A DNA stretch of 64,000 nucleotides, from contig NZ_LMQB01000028.1 of NCBI RefSeq assembly GCF_001424045.1, positions 296,259-360,258 on the forward strand, in the 5' to 3' direction. Made by a program: the position numbers and the translations under genes. Origin of the DNA: Rhizobium sp. Leaf371. GTDB taxonomy: Bacteria > Pseudomonadota > Alphaproteobacteria > Rhizobiales > Rhizobiaceae. Positions 47,006-55,556 of this stretch are shown here, in pieces. Each line of letters starts with the position of its first letter. Position 1 is the first letter of the stretch. The notes below the pieces were generated by a model. The model had not been told where the DNA came from, made no database searches, and worked only from the letters and a program-made list of their open reading frames with translations.

Positions 47006-47809
47006 TCAAGACTGCGTCAAGGTCAGCGGATAGCGCTCCGGATGGTGCACCAGCGCCGTCATGTTGATTGGCCGGTTCCGCCGGTCGAAGACGATCTGGT
47101 CGACGGTGAGGACGGCTGCGGGGCTCACCAGTTCCAGCCGCTCGGCCTCCCATGCGGTCGCCATGCGGGCGCTGAGCGTCGTATGCCCGCGCCCGGGCTG
47201 GATATGGTAGCGATCCCGAAGTTCGGCGTAGAGCGAGCGGTTGGCGCCCGTCCAGTCGAGATCGGCCAGCCCCGGCACCTGGGCTGCGGGCAACCAGTCC
47301 GTCTGGATGGCGACAGGCACGCCGTCGATCAGCCGGATTCGTTTGAGGATCACCACTTCGGCGCCTTCCGGCAGGAACAAGGGTCGGGTGATGTCGGCCG
47401 CCGGCTTGTAGACCTGGACCTCCACCAGCATGCTGCCGGGCTGGCGATGGGTGGACAGGGCTGTTGCCGTAAAGCTCTCCAGCACCTGCAGCTCGTAGCC
47501 GCGCGGGCTCAGCGTCACGTAGAGGCCCTTGCCGGGCTGGCTCTTCACCATGCCCTGGCGGATGAGATCCTGGATGGCATGCCGCACCGTGATCCGGCTG
47601 ACGCCGAAGGCTTCCACGAGCTTGCGCTCCGAGGGCAGCTTTCCGTTGTGCGGCAGGCGGCCGTCCTCTATCGCACGGAGCAGCGCTTCCTTGACCTGCT
47701 GGTGAAGCGGCCGCGGATCGTCGTGGCGCACCACGGCTGCGAGCAGCGCGTCGCCCTGAGAACCGACAAGTCCTTCCACCGATATCTCTGCTGCCGCACT
47801 GTCGCCCAA
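47006..47809 (-). CDS. GntR-family regulator with UTRA domain
   Basis: About 267 residues. The winged helix begins PLHQQVKEALLRAIEDGRLP and continues KLPSERKLVEAFGVSRITVRHAI with wing KSQPGKGLYV. The UTRA effector domain has ALSTHRQPGSMLVEVQVY and the strand VVILKRIRLIDGVPVAIQTDW. This is the HutC/YvoA type that senses sugars such as amino sugars. The start is unclear; a TTG at 47809 has AGGAAGGGAA upstream, and a GTG at 47779 is also possible. It is divergent from the ABC operon. Confidence 0.85.
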   Translation of the reverse strand: MGDSAAAEISVEGLVGSQGDALLAAVVRHDDPRPLHQQVKEALLRAIEDGRLPHNGKLPSERKLVEAFGVSRITVRHAIQDLIRQGMVKSQPGKGLYVTLSPRGYELQVLESFTATALSTHRQPGSMLVEVQVYKPAADITRPLFLPEGAEVVILKRIRLIDGVPVAIQTDWLPAAQVPGLADLDWTGANRSLYAELRDRYHIQPGRGHTTLSARMATAWEAERLELVSPAAVLTVDQIVFDRRNRPINMTALVHHPERYPLTLTQS

Positions 47810-47881
47810 CCGGATTCCCTTCCTGCTTCCCGCAACACTACAGAGAATGTCACACGCCTGAAATATAAAAGTGGAGGCCAA

Positions 47882-47910
47882 TTGACATAACTGGTCATAT
47901 CCAGTCCAAT
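47882..47910 (+). promoter_or_regulatory. Promoter and operator of the sugar ABC operon
   Basis: TTGACA (47882-47887), 17 bases and TCCAAT (47905-47910) suggest a promoter with a weak -10. In the spacer ACTGG-TCATAT-CCAGT (47890-47905) is a perfect inverted repeat that resembles the GGTnnnnnCC core bound by HutC/NagR-type GntR proteins. Its position would let the divergent regulator block transcription of both sides. Confidence 0.55.
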
Positions 47911-47982
47911 CGCCCCCAACGGCCGACAAAAACCAAAAGGTAGAGGCCGTCAGAGGAAAATTCGAACAGGGGAACGACCGTC

Positions 47983-49242
47983 ATGTTCAATCGAAAACTT
48001 GCCTTCAGCCTTCCACTTCTCGCGCTTCTTGGCGCCGGTGCGGCCCATGCCGAGACGGTATCGGTCTTCTGCGCATCGACCGAATTCGAGCTCTGCACCA
48101 AGGCCGCCGCCGCCTGGAAGGAGAAGACCGGGAACGAGGCGAAGATCAACAAGATGCCCGCCCTTCTGGATGACGCGATCCCGCTCTATCAGCAGCTGCT
48201 TGCGGCCAAATCTACCGATGTCGACGTTCTCTTCCTCGACGTCATCTGGCTCGGCATGTTCAAGAACAACCTGCTCGACCTTTCGACGCTCGTGCCCAAG
48301 CCCGACCAGGACCAGCATTTCGCCTCCACGCTGAACGCCGCAAAGCTCGATGGCAAGCTGGTGGCCATGCCCGCCTATATGGATGTCGGGCTGATGTTCT
48401 ATCGCAAGGATCTTCTGGAGAAATACGGCAAGCCGGCGCCCAAGACCTGGGAAGAGCTGACGGCGACCGCAAAGGAGATCCAGGACAAGGAGCGCGCCGG
48501 CGGCAAGGCCGACATGTGGGGCTATGCCTGGCAGGCCAAGAGTTTCGAGGGCCTGACCTGCGATGCGCTCGAGCTGATCAGCTCCAGCGGCGGCGGCAGC
48601 ATCATCTCCGACGATGGCAAGGTGACGATCGACAATCCGGCCGCGGCCGGCGCCCTGACGCTGGCAAAAAGCTGGATCGGCACGATCAGCCCCGAAGGCG
48701 TCTTGAACTATGACGAAGAGGCGTCGCGCGCGGTCTTCGAGTCCGGCAACGCCGTCTTTCACCGCAACTGGCCCTATGTCTGGGGCACGTCGCAGACCAC
48801 CGGCAGCGCCGTGATCGACAAGGTCGGCATGATGCCGCTTCCGGTCGGCAAGGCCGGAGAGAAATCGTCCGGCTGCCTGGGTCCGATGTATTACGGCGTC
48901 TCGAAATTCTCGACCAAGCCCGATGTGGCGGCGAACTTCGTCGATTTCATCACCGGCCCCGAGATGCAGAAGATGCGCGCCGTCGATGCCGCTTTCAACC
49001 CGTCGATCACGGCGCTCTACACCGACGCCGATGTGTTGAAGAAAATCCCGTTCCTGAAGGACAATCAGCAGGCCTTTGCCGACAGCGCCATCCGGCCGTC
49101 CGGCTATACCGGCACGAGCTACAACCGCGTCTCCCAGGCCTTCTATCGCAGCGTCCACGACATGCTGTCCGGCGGCAAGGAGGTCGAGAGCGGCCTGAAG
49201 GATCTGGCGGCCCGGCTGGAGAAGCTGAAGGAAAGTCGCTAA
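47983..49242 (+). CDS. Sugar ABC transporter substrate-binding protein
   Basis: A 419-residue family 1 binding protein. Signal peptide residues 1-23 (FNRKLAFSLPLLALLGAGAAHA). The mature part starts ETVSVFCASTEFELC and contains DVDVLFLDVIWLGMF, AMPAYMDVGLMFYRKDLLEKYG and NYDEEASRAVFESGNAVFHRNWPY, resembling trehalose/maltose/sucrose-type (ThuE-like) proteins. The exact sugar cannot be read. It is the first gene of a four-gene transporter operon opposite the GntR/UTRA gene. Confidence 0.9.
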   Translation: MFNRKLAFSLPLLALLGAGAAHAETVSVFCASTEFELCTKAAAAWKEKTGNEAKINKMPALLDDAIPLYQQLLAAKSTDVDVLFLDVIWLGMFKNNLLDLSTLVPKPDQDQHFASTLNAAKLDGKLVAMPAYMDVGLMFYRKDLLEKYGKPAPKTWEELTATAKEIQDKERAGGKADMWGYAWQAKSFEGLTCDALELISSSGGGSIISDDGKVTIDNPAAAGALTLAKSWIGTISPEGVLNYDEEASRAVFESGNAVFHRNWPYVWGTSQTTGSAVIDKVGMMPLPVGKAGEKSSGCLGPMYYGVSKFSTKPDVAANFVDFITGPEMQKMRAVDAAFNPSITALYTDADVLKKIPFLKDNQQAFADSAIRPSGYTGTSYNRVSQAFYRSVHDMLSGGKEVESGLKDLAARLEKLKESR

Positions 49243-49258
49243 GTCTCCCAAGACGGCC

Positions 49259-49291
49259 TCCGTTCCCGGCGCCTCGCGAGCCGGGAACGGA
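49259..49291 (+). other. Hairpin between the binding-protein and ATPase genes
   Basis: TCCGTTCCCGGC and GCCGGGAACGGA form a perfect 12-base stem with a nine-base loop, 17 bases after the binding-protein stop. It probably raises the level of the binding protein relative to the downstream transporter subunits, like the hairpin after glpV. Confidence 0.6.
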
Positions 49292-49405
49292 AGCGCGACA
49301 GCGCTATCATCCGCTTTCCCCCGTATGTCCACCTTTGCGCATGACCGCGGGCCTGCAGCGGCGCAGGTGCGTCGGCGTATCTTCGTTATTCTGATCGGAC
49401 CTGCC

Positions 49406-50533
49406 ATGGCATCCATCGCCCTTTCCTCCGTCACCAAAGCCTATGGCACGCACAAGGTCATTCGCGGCGTCGATCTCGAAATCGCCAACGGCGAGTTCGT
49501 GGTCTTCGTCGGTCCGTCCGGCTGCGGGAAATCGACCCTGCTTCGGATCGTCGCGGGGCTCGTTCCCGCCTCCGGCGGACAGGTGCTCATCGACGGCGAG
49601 GACGTGACGGACGTGCCCGCATCCAAGCGCGGCGTCGCCTTCGTCTTCCAGTCCTATGCGCTCTATCCGCATATGAGCGTCGAGCGGAATATCGGTTTCG
49701 CGCTCGAAACCCTGCGGATCGGCAAGGAGGCCATCCGCAGCAAGGTCGACACGGTCGCCCGGATGCTGAAGGTCGATCATCTTCTCGCACGGCGTCCGCG
49801 CGAGCTTTCCGGCGGGCAGCGGCAGCGCGTGGCGATCGGTCGGGCGCTCGTGCGCGAACCGGAAATCTTCCTGTTCGACGAGCCGTTGTCGAACCTCGAT
49901 TCCGACCTGCGCATGGAAATGCGCATCGAAATTGCGCGGCTGCACGAGACCCTGAAGACCACGATGGTCTATGTGACCCACGACCAGGCCGAGGCGATGA
50001 CGCTCGCGGACCGCATCGTCGTCCTCAATCAGGGATCGATCGAACAGGTCGGCACTCCGCTCGAACTCTATCAGGCGCCCGCCAACCGCTTCGTCGCGGG
50101 CTTCATCGGCAGTCCCAGAATGAATTTCGGCACGGTGCCGGTGGGCACGGAGACGGGCGCATTCGTTTTGCCGGCCGGGCTTGTCGCGGATGCCGCTGCG
50201 TCCGGAGACAGGCAGCCGGTCTCGATCGGCGTTCGGCCGGAAGCGCTCTCGATTGTTGCAGCCGATGCCGGGCGCATGAGCGGCATTCTGGAGCGCGTCG
50301 AGGATCTCGGTCACGAGCACTTTGCCTATATCCGGCTGTCCGACGAGAGCATCTGGGTCGTGCGCGTCGCCGGGCGCCCGCCGACCGAGCGGCGCAATCA
50401 GCCTGTCGGCCTGTCCTTTGCCGATGCCGACATCTTCGTATTCGACGCGGAGGGCAAGCGGATAGAGCACCGGGCTGCAGGCCCGACGCCTGTGACGGAC
50501 GCCGGCGAGGGGAGGCTTGTCCATGAGCGCTAA
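49406..50533 (+). CDS. Sugar ABC transporter ATP-binding protein, MalK/UgpC type
   Basis: A 375-residue ATPase. Walker A GPSGCGKST, Q-loop FQSYALYPHM, signature LSGGQRQR, Walker B IFLFDEPLSNLD and switch VTHDQAEAM are all intact, followed by a TOBE-type regulatory domain. ATG 49406 begins MASIALSSVTKAYG as in relatives; a frame upstream adds an unusual N terminus. Its last codons overlap the start of the permease gene. Confidence 0.92.
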   Translation: MASIALSSVTKAYGTHKVIRGVDLEIANGEFVVFVGPSGCGKSTLLRIVAGLVPASGGQVLIDGEDVTDVPASKRGVAFVFQSYALYPHMSVERNIGFALETLRIGKEAIRSKVDTVARMLKVDHLLARRPRELSGGQRQRVAIGRALVREPEIFLFDEPLSNLDSDLRMEMRIEIARLHETLKTTMVYVTHDQAEAMTLADRIVVLNQGSIEQVGTPLELYQAPANRFVAGFIGSPRMNFGTVPVGTETGAFVLPAGLVADAAASGDRQPVSIGVRPEALSIVAADAGRMSGILERVEDLGHEHFAYIRLSDESIWVVRVAGRPPTERRNQPVGLSFADADIFVFDAEGKRIEHRAAGPTPVTDAGEGRLVHER

Positions 50534-51413
50534 GCTCGCGCGCCGGGAGCATCGCACGGCCTGGCTCTTCCTCGCGCCGCTGGTTCTCGTCATGTTGATG
50601 GTGGCGGTGTGGCCGCTCGGACGCACCTTCTTCTTCAGCTTCACGGACGCCTATCTCGACGATCCCACCGTCTACGGCATGGTCGGCTTCGCAAACTTCA
50701 TCGAGGTGATCGAGGACCCGACCTGGTGGAACGCGGTCCGGAACACTCTGACCTTCGCCTTCATCTCGGTCGCGATCGAAACCCTGCTCGGCCTCGGCAT
50801 CGCCTTGCTGCTCAACGAGGCGATCCCCGGGCGGGGATTGTTGCGCGCGGCGATCCTCGTTCCCTGGGCGATACCCGTCGTCGTCGCGACGAAAATCTGG
50901 GAGTGGATGCTGAACGACCAGTTCGGCGTGTTCAACCGTATCCTGATTTCGCTCGGGGTCATCGACCACGGTATTGCCTGGACGGCCAGCAGTTCGCTGA
51001 TCATGGGTGTGGTGATCTTCGTCGATGTCTGGATGACGACGCCCTTCATGGTGCTCCTGATCTTGGCCGGCCTCCAGACCATTCCGGGCGAAATGATGGA
51101 AGCCGCCGAAGTCGATGGCATTCCCGCATGGAAGCGGTTCTGGTCGATCACGCTGCCGCTGCTGAAACCGGCGATCGGCGTCGCCGTGCTCTTCCGCGCG
51201 CTCGATGCGATCCGCATGTTCGACCTCGCCTATGTGCTCGCGGCTAGCAACCAGAACGTCATGACGGTCTCGATCTATGCGCATGACCGCCTGGTGAGCT
51301 TCCAGGAACTCGGTGTCGGCTCGGCCGCTTCCACCTGGGTTTTCCTGCTTGTCGCGCTCGTCGCCATCATCCTGATCGGCGCACTGCGCCTCGACCGATC
51401 CGCGGGGAATTGA
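50523..51413 (+). CDS. Sugar ABC transporter permease, MalF type
   Basis: A 296-residue protein with six predicted membrane segments (AWLFLAPLVLVMLMVAVWPL first) and the EAA loop GEMMEAAEVDGIPAWKRFWSI. ATG 50523 overlaps the ATPase stop and has GGGGAGG eight bases upstream. It pairs with the following gene to form the channel. Confidence 0.9.
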   Translation: MSAKLARREHRTAWLFLAPLVLVMLMVAVWPLGRTFFFSFTDAYLDDPTVYGMVGFANFIEVIEDPTWWNAVRNTLTFAFISVAIETLLGLGIALLLNEAIPGRGLLRAAILVPWAIPVVVATKIWEWMLNDQFGVFNRILISLGVIDHGIAWTASSSLIMGVVIFVDVWMTTPFMVLLILAGLQTIPGEMMEAAEVDGIPAWKRFWSITLPLLKPAIGVAVLFRALDAIRMFDLAYVLAASNQNVMTVSIYAHDRLVSFQELGVGSAASTWVFLLVALVAIILIGALRLDRSAGN

Positions 51414-51415
51414 TT

Positions 51416-52306
51416 ATGTCGACAGCCACTGCCGCATCGACGCCCGTCCGGGCGAAGCGCCGGTCTTCCGCCTATTACCGTTTGCAACGCCGTCTTCGCA
51501 GGGCCATGCTCGGCGTGCTCATCCTGCTCGTGCTCGCCTACACGCTCTTTCCCTACTACTGGGCGATCGTCTCCTCCACCAAGCAGGGCGCGGAACTTTA
51601 CACAACGGTCTTTCTGCCGGCGCTCAATTTCACCTACTATCGCCAGTTGTTCAACAATTCCGTCTTCATGGGGTCTCTGGTCAATTCCGTCTTCGTTGCC
51701 ACGGCGACGACGATGCTGTCGCTGTCGCTTGGCATCATCACGGCCTATGCGCTGGGACGCATGGAATTTCCACACAAGCGCCTGATGCTGATGGCGATCC
51801 TCATGATCTCGATCTTTCCACAGATCGCCGTGCTCTCCGGCATGTTCGAGCTCATCAACACGCTCGGCCTCTACAATCGCCCAAGCGCCCTTGTCGTGAC
51901 ATATCTACTGTCGACTGTGCCGTTTACGACGTGGATTCTCACGACCTTCATCCGCGAATTTCCCCGCGAACTGGAAGAGGCAGCGCTGATCGACGGTTGC
52001 TCGCATTTCCGAATCTTGACCCGTATCCTGTTGCCGCTGATGGGGCCTTCGCTTGCCAGCACGGGCATTCTTGCCTTCATCCTTTGCTGGCACGAGTTCC
52101 TGTTCGCGCTCACCTTCATGCTGACGGACGAGAACAAGACGGTTCCGGTGGCCATCGGGCTGATCGGCGGCACCACGCGTTACGAATATCCGTTCGGCCA
52201 GATCATGGCCGCCTCGGTCACCGTTACATTGCCGCTGATCATCGTCGTTCTGATCTTCCAGCGGCGCATCGTGGCCGGCCTGACGGCCGGTGCGGTCAAA
52301 GGATAG
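51416..52306 (+). CDS. Sugar ABC transporter permease, MalG type
   Basis: A 296-residue permease. An extended cytoplasmic N terminus (STATAASTPVRAKRRSSAYY) is followed by six membrane segments and the EAA loop RELEEAALIDGCSHFRILTRI. ATG 51416 lies two bases after the previous stop with GGGGA upstream. Confidence 0.9.
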   Translation: MSTATAASTPVRAKRRSSAYYRLQRRLRRAMLGVLILLVLAYTLFPYYWAIVSSTKQGAELYTTVFLPALNFTYYRQLFNNSVFMGSLVNSVFVATATTMLSLSLGIITAYALGRMEFPHKRLMLMAILMISIFPQIAVLSGMFELINTLGLYNRPSALVVTYLLSTVPFTTWILTTFIREFPRELEEAALIDGCSHFRILTRILLPLMGPSLASTGILAFILCWHEFLFALTFMLTDENKTVPVAIGLIGGTTRYEYPFGQIMAASVTVTLPLIIVVLIFQRRIVAGLTAGAVKG

Positions 52307-52315
52307 GATTTTCTC

Positions 52316-52813
52316 ATGGACATGCTCGTCAACCTCTACGATCTCAAGCCGGATACGGCCCTCGACGACAAGGTGGCGCAAGAGGGCGTCGTCATTCGCC
52401 GTGCCTTGCCCCCCGAACTGCACACGATCGCCAGCTGGATCGGCCCCCGGTTCGGCCAGGGCTGGGTCAGCGAGGCGACTGTCGCGATGATGCGGCAGCC
52501 GGTATCGCTGCTGATTGCGGTCAAGGACGGCGAACTGCTCGGCTTTGCCTGTTACGATGCGACGGCGCGCGGCTTTTTCGGCCCGACCGGCGTGGACGAG
52601 GCGATGCGCGGCAAGGGCATCGGTCACGCGCTGCTCTTGAAGACGTTGCTTGCCATGTCCGACCACGGGTACGGATATGGTGTCATCGGCGGCGCGGGGC
52701 CGACGGGATTTTACAAGCGCGCCGTCGGCGCCGTCGTCATCGCCGGCTCGGAAGAAGGCATCTACAAGGGCATGCTTTCAGCCGCCCATGCGACCGGCAT
52801 CGACTATAGCTGA
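52316..52813 (+). CDS. GNAT-family N-acetyltransferase at the end of the ABC operon
   Basis: A 165-residue acetyltransferase-fold protein. The acetyl-CoA binding loop is visible as VDEAMRGKGIGHALLLKTLL, and GVIGGAGPTGFYKRAVGAVVI forms the C-terminal strand. It follows the MalG-type permease by nine bases and so is part of the operon. Its substrate is unknown; acetylation of an imported amino sugar is one possibility, given the HutC/NagR-like regulator, but no direct evidence exists. Confidence 0.85.
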   Translation: MDMLVNLYDLKPDTALDDKVAQEGVVIRRALPPELHTIASWIGPRFGQGWVSEATVAMMRQPVSLLIAVKDGELLGFACYDATARGFFGPTGVDEAMRGKGIGHALLLKTLLAMSDHGYGYGVIGGAGPTGFYKRAVGAVVIAGSEEGIYKGMLSAAHATGIDYS

Positions 52814-52947
52814 GCCTTTCGCTGAGCGCCGTCGGCGTGCGGCGGCAGGTCGGCATTGAATGCCTTACGTAAGGATAAATTTACCTAATTTCTGGACCTC
52901 GCCTTAACGGCCCTCAGCCATCATGCGCTCCAAACGGGAGATCGATC

Positions 52948-53709
52948 ATGATTCGCAGATGCCTGCTTGCCGCGCTTCTTCTAGGCCTCGTCGCCGCCGG
53001 CCCGACGCTGGCGGACGATCCCGTCCTGCGGATCGGGACCGAGGGGGCCTACCCTCCGTTCAATTTCGTCAACGACAAGGGGGAGCTTGCCGGATTCGAC
53101 GTCGATATCGCCAAGGCGCTCTGCAAGGAGATGGGGCGGACCTGCGCCTTCGTCGCCACGCCCTGGTCGGAGATCATCGAAGGGCTGGAGCAGAACAAAT
53201 ACGATCTCATGGTCTCCAGCATGGCCTACACCGAGGAGCGCGCCAAGCGCATCGCCTATTCGGAGCCCTATTACCGCTCGCATGCCGTTTTCATCGGCGA
53301 TCCGAAGAAGTATCAGGACATCAGCCCCGAGGGTCTTGCCGGCGCGCGGATCACGGCGGGCAAAGGCACGATGCAGGCGCAGTACCTCGCCAAGGTTTAT
53401 GGAAAGAGCACGCTCGTGCTTGGCGAGGACCAGCCCGAAGCGCAGGCACTGCTTGAACAGGGGAAAGCGGATCTGATGCTCGGGGATGCGATCGAGCTCA
53501 TGAGCTTCCTCGAAAGCGGCGAGGGCTCGGCCTTCGAATTCATCGGCGATCCCGTCACCAATGATTTTCTTCAGAGCACCGCCCATGTGACGGCGCGCAA
53601 GAGCGATACGGCGCTGCTGGAACAGGTCAATGCCGCCATCAAGAAGACCCGTCTGGATGGCAGCTACGAGCGGATCAACGACGTCTATTTCCCGTTCAGC
53701 ATCTATTGA
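52948..53709 (+). CDS. Periplasmic amino-acid-type substrate-binding protein (SBP_bac_3), orphan
   Basis: A 253-residue exported protein with a signal peptide of about 22 residues (RRCLLAALLLGLVAAGPTLA). The mature part has the family 3 signature: LRIGTEGAYPPFNFVNDKGELAGFDVDIAKALC (in parts: GTEGAYPPFNF and GFDVDIAKAL), YDLMVSSMAYTEERAKRI and KSDTALLEQVNAAIKK. These resemble the lysine/arginine/ornithine and histidine proteins. No permease or ATPase follows; the next gene, three bases later, is a membrane diguanylate cyclase, suggesting a sensory role. Confidence 0.9.
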   Translation: MIRRCLLAALLLGLVAAGPTLADDPVLRIGTEGAYPPFNFVNDKGELAGFDVDIAKALCKEMGRTCAFVATPWSEIIEGLEQNKYDLMVSSMAYTEERAKRIAYSEPYYRSHAVFIGDPKKYQDISPEGLAGARITAGKGTMQAQYLAKVYGKSTLVLGEDQPEAQALLEQGKADLMLGDAIELMSFLESGEGSAFEFIGDPVTNDFLQSTAHVTARKSDTALLEQVNAAIKKTRLDGSYERINDVYFPFSIY

Positions 53710-53712
53710 GCC

Positions 53713-55095
53713 ATGATCTCCTTGCGCAAATCTCGGCATGGCCTATCGATGCGACTTGTCGGCAGGGTCGCCCTGCTGCTCGTCTGCCTCTATGCCGGGG
53801 CTGCGGCCGCCTATTCCGTCCAGTTTCTGAACGGCATCGAGCGGGATGCGAAGACCGCACGCGAGGAGCAGATCCCGCTGATCCTGTCCCAGAACAGGAA
53901 TGCGCTGAAAGTGGAGCGCGCCGCATCCCTCATCCGCTCGGTCTACCTTGCGCATGACCGGAAGATCGAGCGGCAGATCCAGCTTCAGCTGCAAACGCTC
54001 TGCCAGAGTTTTACGCTCGATGAAAACCAGACTCTGATCGACGGCGCGCGCGAGATTGCCGCGTCCGTCAAGGTGATCGTCTCCACCCGTGAGGCTTCCC
54101 GGAGACTTCGCGATTCCGACGGGGCGGCGATCACGCCGGAGATTGAGGCGCAGATCCACGAGACGGATGCGGCCAGTGCGGAAGCCTATCAGCACGCGAT
54201 CAACACCGCGGACCGCCTGAGCGAGACGCTGGCGACGGATGCGGTGGCGCTGGCCGACAGCATGGCCTCGACCATCGGCAGCGCGGCGCGCGAGGTAAAA
54301 CTCGGCTGGACCCTCATCCTCACGCTGCCGGTCCTGTTTTTCGTCTTGACGCTCTGGGTCGTCAGTCGCCATGTCATGGCGCCGATCGGGTCCGCCGTCG
54401 CGCGGCTGGACGCCATCAGTCGTGGCAACACCGAGCCGGAAGCACCGCGAAAACCCGTCTTTCACGAACTCGCCACCATCGCCGATGCCGTGAAGGCCTA
54501 CGGCGCATTGTCCATCGACCTCACGCGCACCAATGCCCTTTTGAAGATCCTCTCCGACCGAGACAGCCTGACCGGTCTTGCCAATCGCCGGTCTCTCCAG
54601 GCCGTGCTCGACACGACGTTTCAGACAGCGAGATCGGGTGGCCCGGAAATCGCCGTGATGATGATCGACCTCGATCACTTCAAGGCCATCAACGACACCT
54701 ATGGACACCATGCCGGCGATGCCTGTCTCGTGGCGGTCGCGGATGTCCTGCGCCGATTCGAGGCGGACGATGGTGCGTCGGTCGGCCGTTATGGCGGAGA
54801 AGAGTTCGTGGCCGTCGTCCCCGGGAGGGATGATAAATCGCTCACCGATATCGCAGAGCGGATGCGCGTCGAGATCATGGCGCTCGACCTGCGCAGCGAC
54901 GACGGGCGCCGCATCGCGCTGACCACCAGCATCGGCGTCTCCCGCATGGCAGGGCGGCTTCTCGACGGGGTGCAGCGACTGGTCTCCGAAGCCGATGCCG
55001 CGCTTTATCAGGCCAAACGCGACGGCCGTAACCGTGTCGGCCTTGCGACGGTTCACACAGCCAACGGCAGCCCGAAACGAAACAGGCAGGCCTGA
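53713..55095 (+). CDS. Membrane diguanylate cyclase with periplasmic four-helix sensor
   Basis: A 460-residue protein. Membrane segment 1 is about residues 15-35 and segment 2 about 196-220; the roughly 160-residue helical loop between them faces the periplasm. A short HAMP-like linker leads to the GGDEF domain: DRDSLTGLANRRSL, MMIDLDHFKAINDTYGHHAGD and the active site GRYGGEEFVAVVP. No RxxD inhibitory site at the usual distance. It starts three bases after the binding-protein gene, so both are likely one signalling unit that makes c-di-GMP. Confidence 0.92.
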   Translation: MISLRKSRHGLSMRLVGRVALLLVCLYAGAAAAYSVQFLNGIERDAKTAREEQIPLILSQNRNALKVERAASLIRSVYLAHDRKIERQIQLQLQTLCQSFTLDENQTLIDGAREIAASVKVIVSTREASRRLRDSDGAAITPEIEAQIHETDAASAEAYQHAINTADRLSETLATDAVALADSMASTIGSAAREVKLGWTLILTLPVLFFVLTLWVVSRHVMAPIGSAVARLDAISRGNTEPEAPRKPVFHELATIADAVKAYGALSIDLTRTNALLKILSDRDSLTGLANRRSLQAVLDTTFQTARSGGPEIAVMMIDLDHFKAINDTYGHHAGDACLVAVADVLRRFEADDGASVGRYGGEEFVAVVPGRDDKSLTDIAERMRVEIMALDLRSDDGRRIALTTSIGVSRMAGRLLDGVQRLVSEADAALYQAKRDGRNRVGLATVHTANGSPKRNRQA

Positions 55096-55128
55096 GCCTG
55101 CCTGCCGATCATCGTAAAAAACGTATGC

Positions 55129-55455
55129 CTACCGAGTGCGGCCATAGAGCCAGGCGACGGCTGCGACGATTGCAGCAGCGGCCAACGGCTTTTCGCGGAT
55201 GCGCCCTTCGATATCGGCCAGATAGCCGTCGAGCGAACCCTTGATATCGGACGAAGACGCCGTGCGGCGGCGTGCATACCCGCGTCCGCTGTCGCCTTCC
55301 GCGCCTGTGATGGACGAAACGGCAACCGGATCGGACGCCGGGAAGGTATCTTCCAACGCCCTGTCCAGATCGCCGTCCACGCCACGACGCTCGCGATCGC
55401 CCTGTTCGTTCTGCAACGACCTGACGGCCGGCGAGATGTTGTTCTGGTTTGCCAT
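55129..55455 (-). CDS. Small protein with DUF883-like C terminus
   Basis: A 108-residue protein. The first part contains LDRALEDTFPASDPVAVSS, a motif seen in many alphaproteobacterial hypothetical proteins, and the end (IEGRIREKPLAAAAIVAAVAWLYGRTR, viewed as EKPLAAAAIVAAVAWLYG) looks like the membrane-anchoring tail of DUF883/ElaB-type proteins that bind ribosomes or membranes. ATG 55455 has AAGGAG upstream. It lies convergent with the diguanylate cyclase. Confidence 0.72.
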   Translation of the reverse strand: MANQNNISPAVRSLQNEQGDRERRGVDGDLDRALEDTFPASDPVAVSSITGAEGDSGRGYARRRTASSSDIKGSLDGYLADIEGRIREKPLAAAAIVAAVAWLYGRTR

Positions 55456-55556
55456 GATCACTCCTTCGGTTCGCTATGCCCGATAACGGACTGTTGCGAG
55501 CGAAGTTCCACAGGGCTCCCGGCGCATTGCCGTCAGTGGCCGACCCAGCCGCCCGA

